A program made the position numbers and the translations under genes. This document shows positions 1 to 6,468 of a DNA stretch of 6,932 nt, one piece after another (position 1 is the first letter of the stretch; each line of letters begins with the position of its first letter). This DNA comes from Phycisphaerales bacterium (GTDB taxonomy: Bacteria > Planctomycetota > Phycisphaerae > Tepidisphaerales > Tepidisphaeraceae). The notes under the pieces are model-generated. The model was not told where the DNA came from, did no database searches, and saw only the letters and a program-made list of their open reading frames with translations. Where the stretch lies: NCBI GenBank assembly GCA_028288875.1, contig JAQGHK010000657.1, forward strand, positions 1 through 6,932, given 5' to 3'.

Positions 1-38
1 GGAAACGCGACACATCTTTAGCGATTCCTAAACGCCTT

Positions 39-45
39 GGAGGAG
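39..45 (+). promoter_or_regulatory. Strong Shine-Dalgarno site that fixes the first gene's start
   Basis: GGAGGAG lies six bases before the ATG at 52. An in-frame TTG at 37 overlaps this motif, so starting there would translate the ribosome binding site itself. The ATG also places a proper signal peptide at the very N-terminus. Both points favour 52 as the true start. Confidence 0.8.
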
Positions 46-51
46 TGCATT

Positions 52-1896
52 ATGATTAAATCTATTTTCTCGCAGGTCTTGGCGAGCGGCTGCCTGTTGG
101 CCGCCATGGTTTCTACGGCTCAGTCTGCCACGTGGACGCCGGATCCGTCTCTTACTAACCCGCAGCGGCACATCGATCTGTATAACATCGGCCGTAGCTA
201 TTGCGACACGAATTGGAACGCTACGCAAGGGTTGACCAATATCGCCGGTTATCAGGTCCGATCGAACTTCACATACGCCTACGGGCTGATGATCACGAAG
301 GACCCCACCGATGTGGCCCGCGCCAAGGCGATCCTGACCAAGCTGCTTCAACCCTCCACGACCCAGCAGGAAGTCAACACGAACTCGGTCTTCCTGAGCG
401 TGACTGACAACGGCGTTACCCGTACTGTGGATGCATATGGTTCGTTTCGCTGGACGTACAACGCCGTCGATACGGGCGGCAATCCGGTCTACGACGTCAA
501 CGGCGGTATCTTTGACGCACTGGTGCTGGCGGATATCGCTTACTTCGACAACCACAACCACGTGCTGGACACGACAACGCGATCCCTGGTCGACACGGCC
601 TTTCAGCGGGCACTGACGTTCACGATGGCCGCGAATATTGGCGAAGATTATACCAACATCGCTTTAACCTCCGCCGCCGTCGCCGCTGCGGGGAAATCGC
701 TCTACAACATCAGCGGAGCCGACACGTTCGCGCAGACGAAGCTGAGCAACATCTACACGCAGAGCGGCGGGGTGGCACAGAATCATGTCGTTTACGAGTA
801 TCTGGCACCGACCTATTATGGCGTTGATTTGACCGGCGTTTATTCCTGCCAGCGGTTTTCGTTCAATACCACTTTCGGGAATACGGTTGCGTCCGTGGAA
901 TACAACCTGTGGACGCAGATCGGCATCGATTACCACGCGCCGACGGGGAACATGGTCGGCCCATGGAACCGCACCTATGGCCAGAACATGCTTCAGTACA
1001 ATGCGTTGGTCAACTACTTTCTCGACTTGGGCCTGACCAATGGCTATCCGGTTACGTCCGGTCAATCCGGGCAAATCGCCGACGAGCCGGGCACGCTGAT
1101 CATGTGTGATCTGCCGGTGACGGTGAATACACAGCTCAACGCGTCGCAGCCATACGGCCTTAAAACGCTGACCGCGTCGGCCGGCCCGACGGACACAAAC
1201 GACACGCCCCGCACGCTGTACGTGTCGCGATGCAAGAATAATTTCATGCTCGGAACGGTCGCCGTCCAAGATATGGACGTCGCAAAGCGAAACCTGGTCG
1301 CATTCTGGCAGCTGAGGACGCCGGTGACGAGCGCAAACGAAGGCTTCTTGATCGACGAGTCGCCCACAACGGCGAGCGGACCAAACTCAGATCACACGAA
1401 TTACCACAACGCCATAAGCAGCGCTTCGGGTCGGGACGTGCTGGTGTGTTTATCCCACGCCAACGGCCTGGTCGAGGCAACGGCGCCCGGGTCTGCCTTC
1501 GCACCGGGGTCGCTTTTGACATTTGCTCCGGGATCGGTGTTGAACAGCCTGCCGAACGCCGTGCCCTACGTCGTTCAGAACGGCACGTGGCTGACCTACG
1601 TTACGCCAATTACGAACATCAGCGGAACTTACGCGAAGTCCAACGACGCCAGCAACAAGCTCTATCTCTACCGGCCGTGGCTTAATAGTGCGGGTGGAAG
1701 CAACGCCGATGGGGTGGGCACTGCACAGGTGCTCGCGTATGTGATCAGTTTCCGTCCCAGCGACGAACCGCAGCCAACTGTCAGCAATAAGGTGCTGCAA
1801 GCGGACGGTAGCAGCAACATCACCGCGAGCGCCAACGTGTACGACCCGTTAACCGGCGTGACAACCACACTTTCCGTGAATGGTTTCACCCACTAG
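52..1896 (+). CDS. Secreted protein of unknown family, possibly a polysaccharide lyase-like toroid enzyme (614 aa)
   Basis: I do not recognise a named family. What is seen: a Sec signal peptide with K3, a hydrophobic stretch at about 5-22 and a likely cleavage after AQSA (residue 26), so the protein is exported. Residues about 35-335 are rich in predicted helices with aromatic motifs: GSFRWTYNA (130-138), YEYLAPTYYGVDL (248-260) and HAPTGNMVGPWNRTYGQN (295-312). Residues about 345-614 look beta-rich, with many T, S, V and N residues. A helical domain followed by beta sandwiches is the layout of (alpha/alpha) toroid polysaccharide lyases such as PL8. The C-terminal stretch from SNKVLQADG (578-586) is loosely reminiscent of the PL8 C-terminal domain. 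This is inference from pattern, and no catalytic set can be assigned. The mature chain has five cysteines (51, 266, 352, 394, 466). The next gene encodes another secreted carbohydrate-type protein. There is no PEP-CTERM or other C-terminal sorting signal. The ORF is certain; the function is not. Confidence 0.85.
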   Translation: MIKSIFSQVLASGCLLAAMVSTAQSATWTPDPSLTNPQRHIDLYNIGRSYCDTNWNATQGLTNIAGYQVRSNFTYAYGLMITKDPTDVARAKAILTKLLQPSTTQQEVNTNSVFLSVTDNGVTRTVDAYGSFRWTYNAVDTGGNPVYDVNGGIFDALVLADIAYFDNHNHVLDTTTRSLVDTAFQRALTFTMAANIGEDYTNIALTSAAVAAAGKSLYNISGADTFAQTKLSNIYTQSGGVAQNHVVYEYLAPTYYGVDLTGVYSCQRFSFNTTFGNTVASVEYNLWTQIGIDYHAPTGNMVGPWNRTYGQNMLQYNALVNYFLDLGLTNGYPVTSGQSGQIADEPGTLIMCDLPVTVNTQLNASQPYGLKTLTASAGPTDTNDTPRTLYVSRCKNNFMLGTVAVQDMDVAKRNLVAFWQLRTPVTSANEGFLIDESPTTASGPNSDHTNYHNAISSASGRDVLVCLSHANGLVEATAPGSAFAPGSLLTFAPGSVLNSLPNAVPYVVQNGTWLTYVTPITNISGTYAKSNDASNKLYLYRPWLNSAGGSNADGVGTAQVLAYVISFRPSDEPQPTVSNKVLQADGSSNITASANVYDPLTGVTTTLSVNGFTH

Positions 1897-2038
1897 AGGC
1901 AAAATATGTCACAAAAATCTGGCGCGGCAGGATGTAATTGAGAGCCAAGTAGAAAAACATCTGGAAAATTGGTGATACACAGACTGCCCGCTCGCCATAT
2001 TATTGATGAAAAATTTCATTTAATAATAAAATTCATTA

Positions 2039-2067
2039 TTGACTGCGACGATATGCCTCATTACAGT
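2039..2067 (+). promoter_or_regulatory. Candidate sigma70-type promoter for the beta-helix gene
   Basis: TTGACT at 2039-2044 matches the -35 consensus at five of six positions. TACAGT at 2062-2067 matches the -10 at four of six, and the spacer is 17 bases. The AT-rich stretch just upstream could act as an UP-type element. Transcription would start near 2074, leaving a leader of about 110 bases. The call rests on consensus matching alone, in an organism whose promoter preferences are unknown. Confidence 0.33.
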
Positions 2068-2172
2068 TCCCTCTTCTGTCATGTCTTTCGTTTGTTGCGG
2101 AGAAAGCGTGCGATTGGGAATGAGGTTCCGGATCTCTCTAGTCCGCGCGCCGGTTCAATCCATCTTTCCTGC

Positions 2173-2178
2173 GGAGGA
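2173..2178 (+). promoter_or_regulatory. Shine-Dalgarno site that fixes the beta-helix gene's start
   Basis: GGAGGA sits four bases before the ATG at 2183. The in-frame candidates further upstream (TTG 2039, ATG 2081) have no comparable site. They would also bury the signal peptide behind about 35-50 extra residues. The start at 2183 is therefore preferred. Confidence 0.75.
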
Positions 2179-2182
2179 ACGT

Positions 2183-3976
2183 ATGCGGAATAATCGTCTC
2201 ACGACTCAGGCCGACATCGCGAATAGGCGACCGAAGGCTCAGCGGCTTTTTCTCGCAGACCTAGTCTTGGTGTTTTGCGGCTTCGGCCTGCCCGGCACGG
2301 CCTGGGCCACCAAGCCGCCGGTGGACGTGGTCACAATCCCCTCCGGCGTGCCCGGCTACATCTCGGCTACTACGTGGACCGTCACGGCGACGGCGGCGTC
2401 AGACGGGATAAACAAGACCATCCCGATCCGCGCCTACGAGCCTGACGGGACCCTCACGAACGGCTGCTACGTTGGCCGCTGTTCCATCGCCGGCTCGACC
2501 ACGTTTACGGTCGATGGCCATGTAACCATCACAGGCAGTAATTTCAATATCTCACCGACGTCGTACGGCATAACGGCCACTGTGTCGAACGGCTTCACGA
2601 CGAACAGCAAGCTGACGTTCACGATTCCCTCTTCGAGATATCTTGAGATCACCATCCCAGGCAAAGCGGCCGTGCTTTGCCTACTGGCGGACCCGGCCGA
2701 AGCCGCACCCCCGAATTCTTCCGGGACGGGGATTTTCAATGTGAAGACGCAATATGGCGCCGCAGGGACCGGCACTGCTGATGACACGGCCGAGATCCAA
2801 GCCGCGATCGATGCCGCCGCGGGCACGGTTGGGGGCGGGACCGTGTATGTTCCGCCGGGCGCCTACAAGGTGGGCCCCCCCGTAACGAGGGGATACGCGT
2901 TACAACTCAAAAGCAAAGTCGCGCTCTATCTGGAAGCCGGGGCGGTAATCTTCGCTGACCCCGCCGCGCCTTGGGCAGGGAAGGGGTCCAGTACGGGTCT
3001 AAACGGGGACTTCCTCGTCGACGCAAACAGCACTTCCACCGCTGAGATTTACGGCCGAGGCGAGCTGTTTTGCAACGGTTCGGTGTCCGGCCTTATCACC
3101 GGTATCCCGGGTTCGACGACTAATCCAGGGAAAGGGGCTCAGATAAGCCCCTTCCAAACAAAGTCGACCAGTAGTTTTTCGGTGTACGGCGTTCTGTGCC
3201 ATGACAGCACCGGCTTCACCATTCAGATCGACGCCGGAAGCTCGAATGCCACGGTGGCCAACGTAAAGGTCATCAACCGTTACGACTGGCAGTACAACGA
3301 TGGCATGGACGTGATCGGCACGGCCACGGCGAACATTACCCACTGTTTCGTCCGCACCCACGACGATGCGGCCACCGTGAAAACGGGCGTTAGTGGTAGC
3401 ACTCAGGTCAGCTCGTTCATTACGTACGACGACATGGTGATGGACTCGGCCGACAGTTGCGGGTTCTGTATCGGGGCGGAAACCGATGCCGACATCCATG
3501 ACATTACGGCCAGTAACTTCAAAGTGATCGAGTGCGGTCGCGGTCTCGCCCTGCTTCATCATAAGTTTGGCGGGCACGGGCACTGGTATAACTTGTCGTT
3601 CACGGATTGGGACGTCGAGGACGTCGACCTCGCCGACACCACGAATAATTGGACCGGCTCGAATGAGCCTACAGACCCGAAAGGGGGCTACCACTGCGCG
3701 ATCCAAATGGAGATCGTTCCTGGAAGCTCAGGTGGCGGCCTGGGGCCCATCGGCGGCGCCGTTTTGTGTCAGAATATGCTCTTCCACATACATGGCCCCA
3801 CGAGCTCGGCCCTTTGGGGATATAGCACTACGAATAACATTAGCGGCGTTACCTTCGATAACGTCCAGATGTGCAACGCCGCAGGCACGCCCATCCATCT
3901 TCTGAGTTTCAGCACCACGATCGATGGCAAGCAGGCCATGTATAGCGAGCCCTTCTCCAGCGCTACCTTCAAGTAA
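2183..3976 (+). CDS. Secreted right-handed beta-helix glycosidase-like protein (597 aa), clan GH-N (GH28/GH49)-like
   Basis: Probably a secreted polysaccharide-degrading enzyme. The N-terminus has a long basic n-region (residues 1-21), a hydrophobic core (22-38) and a likely signal peptidase cleavage after AWA (residue 42). Residues about 45-160 look like a beta-sandwich. At 184-231 is a pectate-lyase-superfamily entry motif: FNVKTQYGAAGTGTADD, then EIQAAIDAA and GGGTVYVPPGAYKVG. The rest resembles beta-helix coils. YNDGMD (371-376) and HDD (393-395) give D373, D394 and D395, with 21 and 22-residue spacings. Known GH28 enzymes carry catalytic aspartates in NTDG and GDD motifs with the same spacing, and GH49 dextranases have a similar trio. 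The GH28 GHG histidine and RIK motif are not in their usual places: GRG occurs at 452-454 and a GHG only later, at 464-466. GH49, or a divergent relative, is therefore as likely as GH28. Substrate is unknown. The mature chain has twelve cysteines. The gene precedes gspD, so it is a plausible T2SS substrate (inference). An inactive binding protein remains possible. Confidence 0.85.
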   Translation: MRNNRLTTQADIANRRPKAQRLFLADLVLVFCGFGLPGTAWATKPPVDVVTIPSGVPGYISATTWTVTATAASDGINKTIPIRAYEPDGTLTNGCYVGRCSIAGSTTFTVDGHVTITGSNFNISPTSYGITATVSNGFTTNSKLTFTIPSSRYLEITIPGKAAVLCLLADPAEAAPPNSSGTGIFNVKTQYGAAGTGTADDTAEIQAAIDAAAGTVGGGTVYVPPGAYKVGPPVTRGYALQLKSKVALYLEAGAVIFADPAAPWAGKGSSTGLNGDFLVDANSTSTAEIYGRGELFCNGSVSGLITGIPGSTTNPGKGAQISPFQTKSTSSFSVYGVLCHDSTGFTIQIDAGSSNATVANVKVINRYDWQYNDGMDVIGTATANITHCFVRTHDDAATVKTGVSGSTQVSSFITYDDMVMDSADSCGFCIGAETDADIHDITASNFKVIECGRGLALLHHKFGGHGHWYNLSFTDWDVEDVDLADTTNNWTGSNEPTDPKGGYHCAIQMEIVPGSSGGGLGPIGGAVLCQNMLFHIHGPTSSALWGYSTTNNISGVTFDNVQMCNAAGTPIHLLSFSTTIDGKQAMYSEPFSSATFK

Positions 3977-4000
3977 TGGTGCTGTTAGAGATTGATACAT

Positions 4001-4037
4001 CCGGCTGGCAGGCGTGTCGATCACGTCTGCCAGCCGG
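4001..4037 (+). terminator. 16-bp inverted repeat hairpin between the beta-helix gene and gspD
   Basis: The arms at 4001-4016 (CCGGCTGGCAGGCGTG) and 4022-4037 (CACGTCTGCCAGCCGG) pair over 16 positions with a single G-T wobble around a five-base TCGAT loop. It begins 24 bases after the upstream stop codon and ends 45 bases before the gspD start. There is no T-run after it, so it is not a classical intrinsic terminator. It may instead end transcription inefficiently, protect the 3' end of the upstream mRNA, or lower read-through into gspD. The structure is clear; the role is inferred. Confidence 0.6.
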
Positions 4038-4082
4038 CACGCTGCACGGACTTGTTCCTAAGCGCGGAAAAGAGACCGAATC

Positions 4083-6464
4083 GTGGGACGACTGCACTCT
4101 TTGATTCTGAGCTTCGGGTGGACGGTCGCCTTGCTGCCGACCGCGGCTTTTGCCCAAGCCGGCCCGGCCGTTATGCCGACGACCGTGCCGGGGGAGGCTG
4201 CGGTTGCGCAGGCAGCGTCCGATGAAACCCTTACGCTGAACTTTCCGGAAAACACGCATTTCAAGGCTCTGATCGAATACGTATCCCAACGCCTCGGCAT
4301 TCAGTTTCTTTATGACGATCAGATCGGCGAGACAGCGATCACCATCAAGCAGGGCGTCCAGATTCCGCGCAGCACGCTTCTGAACTTTCTGCAAGTAATT
4401 CTGCAATCCAAAGGGTACGCGATCGCTGACTTGAACCAGGCCGGCTGGAAGCAGATCACGCCGGCGGCGCAACTGCCGCAGACCGCTAGGCCGCTGATCG
4501 GAGCGACCACCCGGCCGGTCGAGGGCGCCGTGACGCAGGTATTTGTGACCCAAAGCGTCGACGCCTCCCGCATCGAAGTGCTGATCAAGCCGTTCCTGTC
4601 ACAGCCGGGTGGTACCACTGCCAGCATTGCAGAGCGACGGCTTCTGGTCGTCACCGATTACGCCGCCAACGTCGCCCGCATCGCCTCGCTGATTGAGGAG
4701 ATCGACCAGCCGGTGCGCCAGGTGGTCATCGAGTTCGTTCAATTGAAGAACGCCGATGCCTCAGACGTTTCGACCCGGACTCAGACGATCATGCAGTCGA
4801 CGGTCAACACGGCGGGCGCGCAAAGCCCGACGCAGATCGGCATGGTGGAGGTTGGCTTTGATGCGCGGACAAACCAGATCGCCTTGGTCGGTCCAAAGGA
4901 GCGGGTGGCCGAGGCGATCAATGTCGTCAAGCAGTTTGACGCGCCCGTCGCGCTGGTGACGCAGACCTATCACTTCGACTACGCCTCACCCGACCGCGTT
5001 GACAAGCTGATGAAGCAACTGCTCGATCCGGCGGTCGCCAAGCGGGCCTACCAATCGGCCGTCGACAAGGAAGGGCGTCTGCTTGTTGTATCCACGACGC
5101 CGGAAATACATGCACGGATCGAGGCGATGAAGACGACAGTCGACGTTCAAATGCCCATCACGGACAGCCCGATCCAGTTCTACAAGCTGTCGAATACTAG
5201 CGCGAAGGACGTGCTTAAAACGCTCAAAGGCATCCAAGGCCAGGATGACACCGACTCGTACGATGCTCTGGAACATGGGGACGGGGATCGTGGCGCTGCC
5301 AATCCTCTGTCGCGACGCAAGTTTAATGGAGGCATCCCCGGGAGCGACTATGGACAGGGTGCGAATCAACAGGGTGCAAGCCAGTCGGGCGATTCATCGC
5401 AGATGGGTTCCTCTCCTCGCTTTGGTGTCGGAGCGCGATTTGGCGCCAGCACCCAGCCCAACAACTCGGGTCACGTTGCCACGGATTCGACCGGCCGAGT
5501 CAGTTTTCAAACCGATAATGCGATCATCACGGCTGACGTGAATACCAACAGCATAATTGTGCTGGCCGAGCCAGCGGTGCAGAAGGTGTATGAACAATTG
5601 ATCAGGACGCTGGATAAGCGCCGTCCGCAGGTGCTGATCGAATGCACGCTGGTGACGCTGGATACCAGCAGTGATTTTACGCTGGGTGTAGATATCGGCA
5701 TTCATGGCAGCATTGGTAGCAGCAAGATCGTCACGTTCAGCAGTTTCGGGGTCGGCGTGCCGCAAACCGTGAGCGGCGCCGGGTCCGCCGCCAGTGGCCG
5801 AGTGGCGCTGGTGCCTGGAGCCGCAGGGTTCAATGGCGCCCTGATCAGCTCAGACATCGCCGACATCGTGGTGCATGCGCTCTCTACGTCCTCGCGGGCG
5901 AAGGTCATATCGGCCCCCAAGATCCTGGTGAATGACAATGCCACCGGCAGCCTGATGAGTATTGCGGAACAGCCGTATACCAACACCAACATCGGCAACA
6001 CGATCAGCACCACCAGTTTCGGCGGCTATGCGGAGGCGGGCACCACGATTGAGCTCACACCGCACATTTCCGAGGCGGATTATCTACAGCTTGAATACGA
6101 CGTGTCGCTCAACCAGTTCTCCGGCCGTGGTGCCGACGGCATCCCGCCGCCAAGACAGACTAATTCGCTCAGCAGTACCGTCACCATTCCGGATGGCTCA
6201 ACGATCATCATCGGGGGATTGGACGCTTCAAACGTCAGTGAGACCGTGAACGCCGTTCCGATCCTCGGCGAGATTCCCATTATCAAATATCTGTTCAGTA
6301 GCCGCGATCGGACCCGACATGATTCAACCTTGTTCGTTTTCATCCGGCCGATCATTCTGCGGGACGACCAGTTCAAAGATCTTCAATACCTTTCGGATCG
6401 CGACACGAAGTCGGCCGGCCTGTCGCCGGACGATCCCGTGAGCGAGCCACTGACAATTCGATAA
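4083..6464 (+). CDS. gspD: Type II secretion system secretin GspD (793 aa)
   Basis: Forms the multimeric outer-membrane channel through which folded periplasmic proteins leave the cell. A GTG start gives a signal peptide (R3, hydrophobic core about 6-22, likely cleavage near AFA at 24). The only ribosome-binding candidate is a weak GGAAAAGAG at 4066-4074. Domains seen: N0 (about 48-126); N1 (about 152-213); an N2-type repeat (about 214-287); a further N-type repeat (about 290-356); and N3 (about 363-510), split by a Gly/Ser/Gln/Asn-rich insert at about 388-470. The secretin core spans about 515-757. The secretin signature is VPILGEIPIIKYLF (725-738), followed by the usual terminal strand LFVFIRPIILR (750-760). 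The short C-terminal tail (761-793) is polar, with no evident pilotin-binding S-domain. At 793 residues it exceeds the roughly 650-residue classical GspD, which fits the extra N-type repeat and long insert. gspE follows four bases after the stop, which confirms a T2SS rather than a type III or phage secretin. A type IV pilus PilQ is less likely because its usual neighbours and AMIN domains are absent. Confidence 0.93.
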   Translation: MGRLHSLILSFGWTVALLPTAAFAQAGPAVMPTTVPGEAAVAQAASDETLTLNFPENTHFKALIEYVSQRLGIQFLYDDQIGETAITIKQGVQIPRSTLLNFLQVILQSKGYAIADLNQAGWKQITPAAQLPQTARPLIGATTRPVEGAVTQVFVTQSVDASRIEVLIKPFLSQPGGTTASIAERRLLVVTDYAANVARIASLIEEIDQPVRQVVIEFVQLKNADASDVSTRTQTIMQSTVNTAGAQSPTQIGMVEVGFDARTNQIALVGPKERVAEAINVVKQFDAPVALVTQTYHFDYASPDRVDKLMKQLLDPAVAKRAYQSAVDKEGRLLVVSTTPEIHARIEAMKTTVDVQMPITDSPIQFYKLSNTSAKDVLKTLKGIQGQDDTDSYDALEHGDGDRGAANPLSRRKFNGGIPGSDYGQGANQQGASQSGDSSQMGSSPRFGVGARFGASTQPNNSGHVATDSTGRVSFQTDNAIITADVNTNSIIVLAEPAVQKVYEQLIRTLDKRRPQVLIECTLVTLDTSSDFTLGVDIGIHGSIGSSKIVTFSSFGVGVPQTVSGAGSAASGRVALVPGAAGFNGALISSDIADIVVHALSTSSRAKVISAPKILVNDNATGSLMSIAEQPYTNTNIGNTISTTSFGGYAEAGTTIELTPHISEADYLQLEYDVSLNQFSGRGADGIPPPRQTNSLSSTVTIPDGSTIIIGGLDASNVSETVNAVPILGEIPIIKYLFSSRDRTRHDSTLFVFIRPIILRDDQFKDLQYLSDRDTKSAGLSPDDPVSEPLTIR

Positions 6465-6468
6465 ATCG

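Larger units (their letters stand above)
1897..2182. other. 286-base intergenic region with an AT-rich island
   Basis: No credible gene is seen here. The stretch at about 1996-2040 is strikingly AT-rich against the GC-rich surroundings. It contains a direct repeat ATTATTGA (1999-2006 and 2035-2042) and a small inverted pair AATAAT/ATTATT (2022-2027 and 2035-2040). The reading frame of the downstream gene stays open back to a TTG at 2039. The peptide this would add, however, is not signal-like and has no ribosome binding site. I see no clear intrinsic terminator for the upstream gene. Confidence 0.6.

Noticed and set aside
79..93. Possible lipoprotein cysteine (LASGC) in the first protein
   Set aside because: The leucine is one position too far from C14 for a proper lipobox, and the hydrophobic core continues past it to a good AQSA cleavage site.
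664..1269. Minus-strand open frame of about 201 codons inside the first gene
   Set aside because: It is an antisense shadow with no ribosome binding site, no recognisable motif and skewed Arg/Gly/Val composition.
1999..2042. Repeated ATTATTGA as a possible mobile-element end or attachment site
   Set aside because: There are only two 8-base AT-rich copies, with no element, integrase or target duplication around them. This is more plausibly regulatory or chance.
2225..2247. Possible twin-arginine (Tat) signal in the beta-helix protein
   Set aside because: R15-R16 is followed by PKAQR rather than the x-F-L-K pattern, and the n-region is simply long and basic. A Sec signal is the simpler reading.
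2999..3706. Long open frame of about 235 codons on the minus strand inside the beta-helix gene
   Set aside because: It is fully opposite a gene with a signal peptide and recognisable motifs. The translation is rich in Arg and Val with no domain, as expected from the antisense of GC-rich coding DNA.
3969..4553. Minus-strand open frame spanning the intergenic hairpin and the start of gspD
   Set aside because: It overlaps the well-supported GspD signal peptide and N0 region, and its translation is arginine-rich without domain features.
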